Positions 24,822-33,421 are shown, numbered from the stretch's first letter. The stretch is 44,424 bases of DNA from Magnetococcales bacterium (GCA_015233935.1 JADFXB010000020.1:1-44424), one strand, 5' to 3'. Notes: a model not told the origin generated them from the letters alone. Made by a program: numbers and translations.

Positions 24822-25514
24822 TCAAATATACAGTAGAGTTGCCCCCCCTAAGCGACCTTTTCGGGCCTTCACTGTTCCTTCTGCTGTTAAAAACTTCAAG
24901 ACTTTATCAATCTCCTCTTCTTTATATTGCTTAATCTTCGAGAAGCCCTGTTGCTTGGACCCCCACTTACAAATACGTGGTACATTAAATAAATATCCTC
25001 TATAAAAACAGAGAAAACGAATAAGTAAATCCTTCAACTCGTCATGTATATAATTTTCAACATTGTTCATAATATTATTTTTAACAGCATAATCCTTGAT
25101 GGATTTGGCGACCTGCACCCACGCATAGTCATGTGTTTTCCAACTGGTAACCGGATCACCGCCACCAGGCAAAACTTGAATCTTATCAAAAGGGGCGATC
25201 TGCCATTCGCATGGACTCAGGATTACCGGAATCACCAGAGCCTCATTCTTACAATGACGCTCCATGGCACGCTTGGCCTCTTTGCCGAAACAATAATTTG
25301 AAGCAAAAAAGTTTGCACTAATCAGGAGCAGAATAATACTACAGCGTTCCAGTGCGCTATCAATCTGCTCTTCCCAGTTTGCTCCAGGGGGAATCATGCG
25401 GTCATGCCAAACTGACACCAAGCCCGCAAGCTTTAGGGGCATTAAATGCTTATTGAGTTCCTCATGGAATTCACTGTCCTCATGAGCATAGGAGATAAAA
25501 ATTTCAATGGCCAA
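24822..25514 (-). CDS. TIR-domain protein
   Basis: About 230 residues. The N-terminal 140 form a TIR domain: IFISYAHEDSEF (box 1), GLVSVWHDRMIPPGANWEEQ, LLISANFFASNYC and the following helix with GKEAKR. Its glutamate is at the usual NADase catalytic position, so NAD+ cleavage is plausible. The C-terminal 90 residues are charged and helical, ending in a winged-helix-like strand turn (KGRLGGATLLYI); I do not recognise them. TTG 25514 is preferred because GGGGG lies six bases upstream and it starts just before the TIR core; TTG 25532 would add six residues. The gene is AT-rich. There is no ThsA-like or argonaute partner adjacent, so it may act alone or with an unlinked sensor. Confidence 0.85.
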   Translation of the reverse strand: MAIEIFISYAHEDSEFHEELNKHLMPLKLAGLVSVWHDRMIPPGANWEEQIDSALERCSIILLLISANFFASNYCFGKEAKRAMERHCKNEALVIPVILSPCEWQIAPFDKIQVLPGGGDPVTSWKTHDYAWVQVAKSIKDYAVKNNIMNNVENYIHDELKDLLIRFLCFYRGYLFNVPRICKWGSKQQGFSKIKQYKEEEIDKVLKFLTAEGTVKARKGRLGGATLLYI

Positions 25515-25535
25515 TATCCACCCCCAGGGCAAAAT

Positions 25536-25646
25536 TTACGTCTTGCCTGAACGTAGTACGATGATTAGAAACAAGAGCAGGCCGACATCCAAGGACACTT
25601 GGCGAAATTCATCTACTGCTCCAAACCCTATTTTACCTTCTTTCAC
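25536..25646 (-). CDS. Possible small single-span membrane protein upstream of TIR gene
   Basis: A 36-codon frame from GTG 25646 to TAA 25536 encodes a polar start, then VGLLLFLIIVL and a basic end (RSGKT). It ends about 20 bases before the TIR start, in the same direction. There is no strong ribosome site, and the frame could be chance. The rest of the 25647-26047 gap is AT-rich and holds only the hairpin at 26008. Confidence 0.22.
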   Translation of the reverse strand: MKEGKIGFGAVDEFRQVSLDVGLLLFLIIVLRSGKT

Positions 25647-26007
25647 CCCACTCTATCCACATGTCAATGAATAGACGGACATTCCGTACAACTAGGAGAA
25701 TTGTATTGCAATTACAAAATAGCATCCAAAATATCACAACTATAAGAAATCATTAGATTTTATTCTGACCGGAAAATTGTCTCGGAAGACAGAAATAATA
25801 CATAAACATACTGTAAACCGAATCCAAAAAATAAGCAGGAACCAAACATCACCACCATAAGGCGTATTCTAAAATATAAGATCCTTTTTGTCTATAATAA
25901 TCATATTCAGAGGCACAGCATGTATATATTTTTCGTATTTGAATCATTGGCATGAAAAAAATATCACTTTAAAATCAAATAATTTTTCCCGCAAGCTATC
26001 TAAATTG

Positions 26008-26036
26008 GACGGGAATGGGCCTAACCCAATCCCGTC
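26008..26036 (-). terminator. Weak terminator downstream of prfC
   Basis: GACGGGAATGGG (26008-26019) pairs with CCCAATCCCGTC (26025-26036) with one mismatch and a five-base loop. It lies 12 bases after the prfC stop. The T-run on the minus strand is poor. Confidence 0.5.
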
Positions 26037-26047
26037 GCTGACATTAA

Positions 26048-27643
26048 CTACTCCGCCTGCGCCAGGGTACTGGTCTCCAAAACCTCCACCAAACGAATTC
26101 CCTCAAAACCATCGGCAGCCGTAGAAAGGTGCCAAGCGTTGCGGGCCAGGAAGACGGGGAGACCCTCGTGGTCGTCGGCCATGAAGGCGGCGTGGGCGTC
26201 GGCGAAGCGTTTGACCAGGCGAATGTCCTCATGCACCACCCAGCGGGCGGTGTGCAGGCCGGAGGGGAGGAAGCGTACCGGTATGTTGAACTCGGTGCGT
26301 ACCCGGTCGGCTAAGACATCAAATTGCAGGGCACCCATGACACCGACAATCCATTCCAACGTGCCACGACGGCGGAAGACCCGGGCGGCCCCCTCCTCAC
26401 CAATCTGCTGCAACGCCTTGCCCAATTGACCGCTGCGCATGGGATCTTCGGCTTTGACCACCTGCAACAATCGGGGAGCAAAGCTGGGAATGCCGCTAAA
26501 GTGCAGGGTTTCCCCTTCCGTGAGCACATCACCAATGCGAAACATGCCGTGGCCTGGCAAACCAATGATATCCCCCGGCCAGGCATCCTCCGCCAACTCC
26601 CGATCCTGGGCAAGAAAGAGCATGGGATTGTGAATGTTAAAAGATTTGTCCAATCGCACATGGCGCAACTTCATGCCCTTGCGAAAGTGGCCGGAACAAA
26701 TGCGGGCAAAGGCGATGCGATCCCGATGTTTGGGATCCATGTTGGCCTGAATTTTAAAGATAAAGGCGGTCACCTTCTCCTCATCGGGCAACACCAGCCG
26801 CTGCACCGTCTTCTGGGAGCGGGGACTGGGGGCCATGCGGGCCAAGCCTTGCAATAAATCCTGCACACCAAAATTGTTGAGGGCGGAGCCAAAATAAACC
26901 GGAGTCAAATGGCCATCCCGATAGGAGGTGAGATCCATGGGCTTGCACAAAGCACGCACCATCTCCACCTCCTCCCGCAATTGGGCCAAAGGTTCCGGGG
27001 GCAACCATTTTTCCAGATTTTCATCCTCCAGACCATGACACTCCCTTACCTGGGTGATGACCTCCCCTCCTCCCCGATCCATGAGCAGCAAACGATCCTG
27101 CAAGAGATCATAACAACCCAAAAATTCCTGTCCCATGCCAATGGGCCAGGTGGCGGGGGTGACATCCAGGGCCAGGGTCTTTTCAATCTCCTCCAGCAAA
27201 GCCAGGGGTTCCAGACTCTCCCGGTCCATCTTGTTGATGAAGGTGATGATGGGAATATCCCGCAAGCGGCAAACCTCAAACAATTTTAAGGTCTGCTCCT
27301 CAATCCCCTTGGCGGCATCGATGACCATCACCGCCGAGTCCACCGCCGTGATGGTGCGATAGGTATCCTCGCTGAAATCTTCGTGGCCGGGGGTATCCAA
27401 TAAATTAAAGGTGCAATCCTCATAATCGAAGGTCATCACCGACACCGACACGGAAATACCCCGCTCCTGCTCCACCTTCATCCAGTCGGAACGGGCACCC
27501 CGCTCCTTGCCACGGGCCTTCACCGCGCCCGCCAAGCGAATGGCACCCCCAAAAAGCAGCAATTTTTCCGTCAGGGTGGTCTTACCAGCATCAGGATGGG
27601 AGATGATGGCAAAGGTGCGACGACGGCTGATACTCTCCTCCAT
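26048..27643 (-). CDS. prfC: Peptide chain release factor 3
   Basis: A translational GTPase of 531 residues that recycles RF1/RF2 from the ribosome after peptide release. The GTPase motifs are complete: SHPDAGKTTL (P-loop), RGISVSVSVM (switch I region), DTPGHEDFSEDTYR (G3) and NKMDRE (G4). The RF3-type domain II/III continues with GMFRIGDVLTEGE and QFDVLADRVRTEF. I place the start at ATG 27643, four bases after GGAGG; an upstream start (27712) would add 23 non-conserved residues overlapping the ABC gene. It follows the ABC ATPase by 28 bases on the same strand and is probably cotranscribed. Confidence 0.96.
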   Translation of the reverse strand: MEESISRRRTFAIISHPDAGKTTLTEKLLLFGGAIRLAGAVKARGKERGARSDWMKVEQERGISVSVSVMTFDYEDCTFNLLDTPGHEDFSEDTYRTITAVDSAVMVIDAAKGIEEQTLKLFEVCRLRDIPIITFINKMDRESLEPLALLEEIEKTLALDVTPATWPIGMGQEFLGCYDLLQDRLLLMDRGGGEVITQVRECHGLEDENLEKWLPPEPLAQLREEVEMVRALCKPMDLTSYRDGHLTPVYFGSALNNFGVQDLLQGLARMAPSPRSQKTVQRLVLPDEEKVTAFIFKIQANMDPKHRDRIAFARICSGHFRKGMKLRHVRLDKSFNIHNPMLFLAQDRELAEDAWPGDIIGLPGHGMFRIGDVLTEGETLHFSGIPSFAPRLLQVVKAEDPMRSGQLGKALQQIGEEGAARVFRRRGTLEWIVGVMGALQFDVLADRVRTEFNIPVRFLPSGLHTARWVVHEDIRLVKRFADAHAAFMADDHEGLPVFLARNAWHLSTAADGFEGIRLVEVLETSTLAQAE

Positions 27644-27671
27644 GGGGCCTCCACAAGCTCCGGCGGGGTGG

Positions 27672-28589
27672 TCAATCCCGCAATTCACGACCGGTAAGCT
27701 GCAAAAAGACATCCTCCAGATTGGCAGGACGCCTTACCAATGCAATCCCCGGATGTTCACACAACAAGGCCATCACTTCACTGGCGTTGCGAGTGTAACA
27801 ATGCAGGGTGCCATCCACCTCTTCCAGGCGGGCGGGCAACGGGGCAAAACGCTCCGGCTCTAACGGTTCCGCCGTGGCCGAACGCACCTCCACCACCTCC
27901 GGCTCCACATAACGCTCCACCAGGGCGGCTGGGGTGTCCAAATCCAAAATTTTTCCCCCATCCAACACCAGGATCCGGTCGCAAAGGCGTTGCGCCTCTT
28001 CCATGTAGTGGCTGGTCAACAGAATGGTCACCCCATTCTCCCGCAATGAGCGAATCCGTTGCCAAATCACATGACGGGCTTGCGGATCCAAACCGGTGGT
28101 GGGTTCATCCAACACCACCAGTTCCGGTTGCGCCACCAGGGCACGGGCCAACACCAATCGCCGTTTCATCCCCCCAGACAGTTTACGCACCGTATCCCGC
28201 CTGCGCTCCGTGAGCTGGGCAAATTCCAGCAACTCCCCCACCCGTTCTCTGGCCCGCCCTCTGCTCATGCCAAAATAGGAGGCGTAAACCAGTATATTTT
28301 CCTCCACGGTGAGATCATCGTCCAGATTATCCTCCTGGAAGACCACCCCCATGCGGGCCTTTACCGCCACCTGTTCCGGGTCCATATCCAGGCCGAACAG
28401 GTGCAGGTCGCCACTATCCCGCTCTGTCATACCAATAATCATGCGCAAAGTGGTGGACTTGCCCGCCCCATTAGGCCCCAGCATGCCAAAACATTCACCT
28501 CGTTTGACCTCAAAGGTGATGCCATCGACAACCATTCGGCCATCGTAAGATTTGCAAAGATGGCGGGCAATCAGGATCAGATCATCCAT
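27672..28589 (-). CDS. ABC transporter ATP-binding protein (DrrA/NodI/CcmA-like)
   Basis: A 305-residue ABC ATPase of the ABC-2 exporter type. Motifs are Walker A GPNGAGKST, Q-loop VVFQEDNLD, signature LSGGMKRR, Walker B LVVLDEPTTGLD and the H-loop TSHYMEEAQ. The C-terminal extension with NLEDVFLQLTGRELRD is typical of DrrA-like exporters. The usual ABC-2 permease is absent on both sides: prfC follows directly. It must therefore work with an unlinked permease or have lost its partner. ATG 28589 starts right at the fold. ATG 28634 adds 15 residues and lies in a hairpin with GCAGGGGG touching the start codon. Confidence 0.92.
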   Translation of the reverse strand: MDDLILIARHLCKSYDGRMVVDGITFEVKRGECFGMLGPNGAGKSTTLRMIIGMTERDSGDLHLFGLDMDPEQVAVKARMGVVFQEDNLDDDLTVEENILVYASYFGMSRGRARERVGELLEFAQLTERRRDTVRKLSGGMKRRLVLARALVAQPELVVLDEPTTGLDPQARHVIWQRIRSLRENGVTILLTSHYMEEAQRLCDRILVLDGGKILDLDTPAALVERYVEPEVVEVRSATAEPLEPERFAPLPARLEEVDGTLHCYTRNASEVMALLCEHPGIALVRRPANLEDVFLQLTGRELRD

Positions 28590-28632
28590 GGAAGCGGCAC
28601 TGACAGGTAGCTGGATAGGCGGGAGACCACCC

Positions 28633-28663
28633 ATCCCCCTGCCAGTAAATCAAGCAGGGGGAT
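28633..28663 (-). promoter_or_regulatory. Hairpin covering the upstream start of the ABC gene
   Basis: A perfect ten-base inverted repeat ATCCCCCTGC (28633-28642) / GCAGGGGGAT (28654-28663) with an 11-base loop. It sits between the DUF4412-like stop and the ABC ATPase. On the minus-strand RNA the second arm includes a purine-rich stretch and the first bases of ATG 28634. It lacks a T-run, so it could be a processing or translation-control hairpin. Confidence 0.5.
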
Positions 28664-28677
28664 GAATAGGATATCAA

Positions 28678-29496
28678 TCAGCGCGCTGGCTGTTGTGGTT
28701 GTTGTGGCTGCTGTGGCGGGTTTTCCTGACGCGGAGGCTCCACCTGCCGATAGCCCTGGGGAACCGTAAACAGTTCATCCGCCTGCGGTCCCTCTTGAAT
28801 ACCCATAATTTCGGAGGTAAAAGCATTCTGCTGACCGGCCATACGCACCGGAATCCGCAACTTGCTGTCCACCCATTGGGTAAAATTCTGGCTCTTGCCC
28901 TGGTAGGCCATGGTAAATTCCCAACGTTCCGTATCCCGCCCGTTGATCATTTCCACCCCAGCCTGCCGACGCTCGGTGGTGGGACCGTTCTGGGTGACCT
29001 GACGCAAAATAATGTGGCGTTTATTATCCGCCCAGATGGTCATATTGGTCTGTTTGCCATCTTTTCCCTGCATGGTCAGTTCCCATTTATCGGCCTGTGC
29101 ACCGGAAAGGGCTTCCATCCCCACCTTTTGACAGGTCACCCCTTTGCCTTTGTTGCACATGCTGTCCGCATCATCGGGCAGGGGATCCATATCCGGTTTG
29201 GGAGGAACGGGTCCGGCAATGCCTTCATGATATTCTTTCCGGTCAGGCATCAAGGTCCACGCCTTGTGATTCTGGGTATCCAAAATCACAATTCTGGTCT
29301 GACTCCCCACTGTCCCTTCCGCCCGCACCTTGTTTTTGCCCACAAACAGCTTGCCCACAGCCTTGGTATTGGGATCCTGGTTGCTGACCATGGAAATGTT
29401 GGCGGAAAACTCCCCACCATACCATGCTCCTGCCTGTACCGTTCCCACCGGCATAAACAAGATTGTCGCCATAATGACCAAAGAACGCATTTTCAT
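28678..29496 (-). CDS. DUF4412-like periplasmic protein
   Basis: A 272-residue secreted protein with a signal peptide (MRSLVIMATILFMPVGTVQA cleaved before GAWYGG). The body resembles DUF4412/LolA-fold proteins: SANISMVSN, VGKNKVRAEGTVG, QNHKAWTLMPDRKEY, a later TIWADNKRHIILRQV, and the FTVPQGYRQVE ending are typical of outer-membrane-lipoprotein-sorting-like beta folds. The C-terminus is a Pro/Gln tail (PPQQPQQPQQ). Two cysteines in the central part may form a disulfide. ATG 29496 has AGAGG six bases upstream. Its role is unknown. It lies upstream of the ABC ATPase with a hairpin between, so the three minus-strand genes could form one unit. Confidence 0.78.
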   Translation of the reverse strand: MKMRSLVIMATILFMPVGTVQAGAWYGGEFSANISMVSNQDPNTKAVGKLFVGKNKVRAEGTVGSQTRIVILDTQNHKAWTLMPDRKEYHEGIAGPVPPKPDMDPLPDDADSMCNKGKGVTCQKVGMEALSGAQADKWELTMQGKDGKQTNMTIWADNKRHIILRQVTQNGPTTERRQAGVEMINGRDTERWEFTMAYQGKSQNFTQWVDSKLRIPVRMAGQQNAFTSEIMGIQEGPQADELFTVPQGYRQVEPPRQENPPQQPQQPQQPAR

Positions 29497-29645
29497 GAGA
29501 AACCTCTTCTGTTGATGGCCCCCGAAGAAGCCGCCCTTGTCACTCCACCTGATTCCTAGCTGGGACACCAGCGAAGCATACTTATCCTTGCCTTCCTTTG
29601 CAATGAAATCCTTATGAAAGACTCCCCCTTTACCTTACCCTCGAT

Positions 29646-29857
29646 TTGTGCACAGGTTGATTATAACGCATCGTTACACTTTTTTTCCTTGACCCATTTT
29701 CCGCATGATGATCTCTACACCAGGATATCAATTAAATAACGCATTGTTTCTAAACGCTTTTTAAAATAGCGCAACCAATAGGCAATTTGCTTGTTTGCTT
29801 AACAATTGCAACAGTTGCTGCAATTCCATCCCGATGTTATCCACAAAGTTATCCACA
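29646..29857. promoter_or_regulatory. DnaA-box cluster in AT-rich intergenic region
   Basis: Two perfect DnaA boxes TTATCCACA lie at 29837-29845 and 29849-29857, same orientation, 12 bases apart. A near-match TTGTGCACA is at 29646-29654. Between them is AT-rich sequence (about 29725-29790) and an inverted repeat AATTGCA/TGCAATT at 29804-29825. This may be DnaA control of the downstream promoter, a DnaA titration site or an origin-like element. No replication genes are adjacent. The rest of the 29497-30059 gap shows only the promoter at 29964. Confidence 0.6.
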
Positions 29858-29963
29858 GATTTTGGGGAAAACGGTAACCCTGTGACAGATCAATCTTTTG
29901 CCGAGTACTCCCCCATTTTTGGGTACAACCCATCCTATTTCACACCAAAGCCAAAATATTCGC

Positions 29964-29992
29964 TTGACAGTATATACCGTTTGCCATATATT
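29964..29992 (+). promoter_or_regulatory. Sigma-70 promoter for GAPDH-arsJ
   Basis: TTGACA (29964-29969), a 17-base spacer, then TATATT (29987-29992). A short ATATA...TATAT inverted repeat spans the spacer, a position ArsR-type repressors often use, but no arsR gene is in the window. Confidence 0.7.
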
Positions 29993-30059
29993 CTCATTCC
30001 AACAAGAAGGACAGATTTTTCCATGGACAACGGCTCAACTGAAATGGCAGAGGTGAACA

Positions 30060-31073
30060 ATGGCGATTCGTGTGGGGATCAATGGTTTTGGGCGCATGGG
30101 ACGGCTGGGCTTGCGGGCGGCGTGGGGTCGGCTGCCGGAGCTGGAATTTGTCCACGTCAATGAAATTTTGGGGGACGCCACCTGTGCGGCCCATTTGTTG
30201 AAATATGATTCGGTGCATGGCAAGTGGGAGAAGGAGATCACCGCCCAAGGCAACACCATCACCGTGGATGGTCACAACCTCACCTATTCCAACAGCCCCA
30301 CCATTGCAGGTGTGGACTGGAAGGGTATGGGCATTGATCTGGTGCTTGAATGTACCGGTAAATTTAAAACCATGGCGGCTATTCAGCCCTATTTTGACCA
30401 AGGGGTGAAAAAGGTGGTGGTGGCTTGTCCGGTGAAAGAACCCCAAGCCCTCAACGTGGTGATGGGGATCAATGATCACCTCTACGATCCTGCCACCCAC
30501 CAGGTGGTGACGGCAGCCTCCTGCACCACCAACTGTCTGGCCCCGGTGGTGAAGGTGATTCTGGAAAAGTTGGGAATCGAACGGGGTTCCATGACCACCA
30601 TTCACAACATTACCAATACCCAGACCATCATCGACCTGGGCCACAAAGATTTACGGCGGGCGCGGGCCAACTCCCTCTCCCTGATCCCCACCTCCACCGG
30701 TTCCGCCAAGGCCATCACCCAAATTTTTCCCCAATTGACGGGCAAAATTAACGGTCATGCAGTGCGGGTGCCTTTGTTGAACGCCTCTTTGACCGACATG
30801 GTTTTTGAGGTCTCCCGTCCCACCACGGTGGAAGAGGTCAACAGGGTTCTCAAGGAGGCGGCTGAAGGTGAATTGAAGGGCATTCTGGGTTATGAAGAGC
30901 TGCCCCTGGTTTCCATCGATTACAACGACGATACCCGCTCTTCCATCGTGGATGCCCTCTCCACCATGGTGATCGATGGTACCCATGTGAAAATTTATGC
31001 CTGGTATGACAACGAAGTGGGCTATGCCAACCGGTTGGTGGAGTTGGCGGCCAAGGTGGCCCGTTCTCTGTAA
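30060..31073 (+). CDS. ArsJ-associated glyceraldehyde-3-phosphate dehydrogenase
   Basis: A 337-residue phosphorylating GAPDH. The NAD-binding start [16 protein letters not shown], the catalytic ASCTTNC, the phosphate-site segment [11 protein letters not shown] and the ending [11 protein letters not shown] are all present. The [11 protein letters not shown] stretch in place of the glycolytic TGDQ type, and the arsJ gene 68 bases downstream, mark it as the arsenate-detoxifying branch. There the enzyme joins arsenate to glyceraldehyde 3-phosphate, giving unstable 1-arseno-3-phosphoglycerate for export by ArsJ (established for the family). AGAGG precedes the ATG. A role in ordinary glycolysis cannot be excluded. 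A strong promoter lies upstream and a terminator directly downstream. Confidence 0.9.
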   Translation: MAIRVGINGFGRMGRLGLRAAWGRLPELEFVHVNEILGDATCAAHLLKYDSVHGKWEKEITAQGNTITVDGHNLTYSNSPTIAGVDWKGMGIDLVLECTGKFKTMAAIQPYFDQGVKKVVVACPVKEPQALNVVMGINDHLYDPATHQVVTAASCTTNCLAPVVKVILEKLGIERGSMTTIHNITNTQTIIDLGHKDLRRARANSLSLIPTSTGSAKAITQIFPQLTGKINGHAVRVPLLNASLTDMVFEVSRPTTVEEVNRVLKEAAEGELKGILGYEELPLVSIDYNDDTRSSIVDALSTMVIDGTHVKIYAWYDNEVGYANRLVELAAKVARSL

Positions 31074-31098
31074 TTCCTCTCTATAGTTCCCAACCTAC

Positions 31099-31130
31099 GG
31101 CAAGGGGAACTCCCCTTGCCCTTTTTTTTT
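31099..31130 (+). terminator. Intrinsic terminator between GAPDH and arsJ
   Basis: GGCAAGGGG/CCCCTTGCC, nine perfect pairs (31099-31107 with 31112-31120) and a four-base loop, followed by nine T. This is a strong textbook terminator. It ends just 11 bases before the arsJ start, so arsJ expression depends on read-through or attenuation. Confidence 0.9.
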
Positions 31131-31141
31131 ATGAGGTTGTC

Positions 31142-32374
31142 ATGACAACGGCGGAATCCCCTGCTATGGGCTTGCGGCTTTACCTCATCATCACCCTGGC
31201 CTACTGGGCGTTCACCCTGACCGATGGGGCCATCCACATGCTGGTGGTATTGCACTTCCATCAGTTGGGATACTCCCCCATATCCATTGCCTTTTTATTT
31301 CTCTTCTACGAGGTTTTCGGCATCATCACCAACGGGGTGGGAGGTTGGATTGCCACCCGTATTGGTTTAAACCGCACCATGATCATCGGCGGCTTTTTGC
31401 AGGTCTTCGCCCTGGGCATGTTGGCCATGGATCCTTCCTGGCTGACGGTAACCTATGTGATGACCGCCATGGCCTTTTCCGGTATCGCCAAAGATCTCAA
31501 TAAAATGAGTGCCAAGGCCGGGGTCAAACTGGTCACCCCCAAGGGGGAGGATGCGGAAGGCCGCCTGTTCAAATGGGTGGCCATTCTCACCGGCTCCAAA
31601 AATACCTTGAAAGGGGCAGGATTTTTCCTGGGGGGTCTGTTGTTGCAAGTTTTGGGTTTTCAAACCACCCTGATGGCCATGGCCGGGGTGTTGTGGGTGG
31701 TCTATTTGATTACCATGATGGTCTTGCCATCCAGCATGGGGGTTTCCAAGAGCAAGGCCAAAATTTCCCAAATATTTTCCAAAAGTCGGGAAATCAATGT
31801 CCTGTCGGCGGCACGTTTTTTCCTGTTTGGATCGCGGGATGTGTGGTTTGTGGTGGGGTTGCCGGTCTTTTTGCAATCGGTGGTGGGGTGGAACCATGTG
31901 GAGGTGGGTAGCTTTCTCGCCTTGTGGGTGGTCTGTTATGGTTTTGTCCAGGCAGGTGCTCCCCTGTTATTCCGCAACCATCCAGCCAGTGGCACCACCG
32001 CTCGCAAAGCCGCCTTCCTGCTGGCGGCCATCCCTGCTGCCATTGCCGCCTCCCTCTACCATGGCTATGATCCGGCGGTGACCCTGATGGCTGGACTGGC
32101 GGCCTTTGGCGTGGTCTTCGCCATCAACTCCTCCCTCCACTCCTATTTGATCCTCTCCTACTCGGACAACGACAAAGTGGCCCTCAACGTGGGCTTCTAC
32201 TACAGTGCCAATGCAGCCGGTCGCCTAGTGGGAACCCTGCTCTCTGGTTGGGTTTATCAAACTCAGGGATTGATGGGTTGCCTGTGGTGGTCGTGTGGCT
32301 TTGTCATGGCTGCTGCCCTCCTCTCCATGATGTTGCCCGGTCCAGCCCAAGTGGAGCAAAAAAATTTTAGTTGA
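31142..32374 (+). CDS. arsJ: ArsJ organoarsenical efflux permease (MFS)
   Basis: A 410-residue major-facilitator membrane protein with about 11-12 predicted helices. It begins LYLIITLAYWAFTLTDGAIH and contains the family-typical SGIAKDLNKMSAKAGVKLV loop, LTGSKNTLKGAGFFLGG and SRDVWFVVGLPVFLQ. ArsJ exports 1-arseno-3-phosphoglycerate made by the GAPDH, so the pair gives resistance to arsenate (As(V)). A GAGG ribosome site lies five bases before ATG 31142, partly within the tail of the upstream terminator. No arsR, arsC, arsB or acr3 gene is near, so this is a minimal As(V) module. Confidence 0.92.
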   Translation: MTTAESPAMGLRLYLIITLAYWAFTLTDGAIHMLVVLHFHQLGYSPISIAFLFLFYEVFGIITNGVGGWIATRIGLNRTMIIGGFLQVFALGMLAMDPSWLTVTYVMTAMAFSGIAKDLNKMSAKAGVKLVTPKGEDAEGRLFKWVAILTGSKNTLKGAGFFLGGLLLQVLGFQTTLMAMAGVLWVVYLITMMVLPSSMGVSKSKAKISQIFSKSREINVLSAARFFLFGSRDVWFVVGLPVFLQSVVGWNHVEVGSFLALWVVCYGFVQAGAPLLFRNHPASGTTARKAAFLLAAIPAAIAASLYHGYDPAVTLMAGLAAFGVVFAINSSLHSYLILSYSDNDKVALNVGFYYSANAAGRLVGTLLSGWVYQTQGLMGCLWWSCGFVMAAALLSMMLPGPAQVEQKNFS

Positions 32375-32400
32375 CAAGGAATTTTTTTGCAAGATGGCTA

Positions 32401-32428
32401 TTGACGTAGGATTTGTATCAGGTACAAT
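32401..32428 (+). promoter_or_regulatory. Promoter for the DUF47 gene
   Basis: TTGACG (32401-32406), a 16-base spacer, then TACAAT (32423-32428). Well placed about 60 bases before the start codon. Confidence 0.55.
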
Positions 32429-32487
32429 CAGAAGAAAAAAAAGCTACACAAACTTCCAAACTAAGAGAGAGACGGAGGATTCAGAAC

Positions 32488-33186
32488 ATGGCGGGTGCAA
32501 CCAATACCATCTTCGCGAAAATGACCAGCCGGGTTTACCCCCGGGTGCCCGATTTTTACAGCATGATCATGAAACAAAGCCAGTTGGCCGTGGCAACTGC
32601 CACCAACCTGGATGAGTTCATCAAAAACGGAACCAAATCCCGTGTCAGCAAAATTCGTGAAATCCACCAGGAATCGGAAGCTCTGTTGGATGTCCACCTG
32701 ACCGCCCTGAAAAATTCCGTGGCCACCCCCATTGATCGTGAAGACATCTTCCGCGCCTTTGTCTCCGTGGATAACATCATCCCCGCTGCCGAGCACATCG
32801 TCAACGATATGGGTGATCTGGGCGTGCAACCCAACGAAGCCATTCAACAGATGGTCACCCACCTCCGCGCTGCGGTGGAAGCCCTCAACTCCGGCTACAG
32901 CAAACTGGCCACCAGCCCCGCTGCCGCCGACCAGGATGCCGAAGCCGTCTTCGCCGCTTGCGCCAGCCTGCAACGCGTTGCCCGCGATGCCACCGCCAAT
33001 CTGCTCAAGTGCGATGCCGAGATCAAGGCCCTCAAAGAAAATCAGCCCGATGCCAAGGTCAATGCTGTCAACCAGATCCTGAACATCTTCAAGCAACGGG
33101 AAATCTATCGTCAGTTGCACGATGCTGGCCTCACCATGAACGATTGTGGCAAAGTCCTCCACGACATCGTGGTGCAAGTCGCCTAA
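32488..33186 (+). CDS. DUF47/PhoU-like protein
   Basis: A 232-residue, all-helical protein of the DUF47 (TIGR00153) family, related to PhoU. These form helical bundles that bind metal clusters and usually accompany Pit-type phosphate transporters. Visible are helices around FIKNGTKSRVSKIREIHQES, the TPIDREDIFRAFVSVDNII core motif (DREDI) and the C-terminal FKQREIYRQLHDAGLTMNDC. ATG 32488 follows GGAGG by about eight bases; a further upstream frame opening is not used. No pit gene is adjacent. Its closeness to arsenate genes (arsenate enters by phosphate transporters) may be meaningful, but it has its own promoter and a strong terminator. Confidence 0.88.
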   Translation: MAGATNTIFAKMTSRVYPRVPDFYSMIMKQSQLAVATATNLDEFIKNGTKSRVSKIREIHQESEALLDVHLTALKNSVATPIDREDIFRAFVSVDNIIPAAEHIVNDMGDLGVQPNEAIQQMVTHLRAAVEALNSGYSKLATSPAAADQDAEAVFAACASLQRVARDATANLLKCDAEIKALKENQPDAKVNAVNQILNIFKQREIYRQLHDAGLTMNDCGKVLHDIVVQVA

Positions 33187-33198
33187 TTAGGTTCTCTC

Positions 33199-33234
33199 TA
33201 CCCACAGGCAGAGCATCGCCTGTGGGTATTTTTG
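33199..33234 (+). terminator. Intrinsic terminator after DUF47 gene
   Basis: TACCCACAGGC (33199-33209) pairs perfectly with GCCTGTGGGTA (33218-33228), eight-base loop, followed by a T-run. Confidence 0.9.
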
Positions 33235-33421
33235 TCATTCATGTCTACTTATTCCCCTCTGTTTTGATTTTCCCTCCCCCCGCAAGTACAGTAAAAATCG
33301 GATTGACAAAATCTTGATAAGTTAAGACAGCAATTGACACCCCTCTTATACCCATTCTGCTATGCTTTGTTCCACGTGTAAGCTCACGCAAGTTACCTCC
33401 CTTTTTTGTAAGGGTGTCATC

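Noticed and set aside
23808..25514. Intact prophage
   Set aside because: A GH19 lysin is present but there are no capsid, terminase, integrase or holin genes and no attachment repeats.
29497..30059. Chromosomal origin (oriC) call
   Set aside because: Two perfect DnaA boxes and AT-rich DNA are present, but there is no dnaA, dnaN, gidA or parAB nearby and no skew data, so it is kept only as a DnaA-box cluster.
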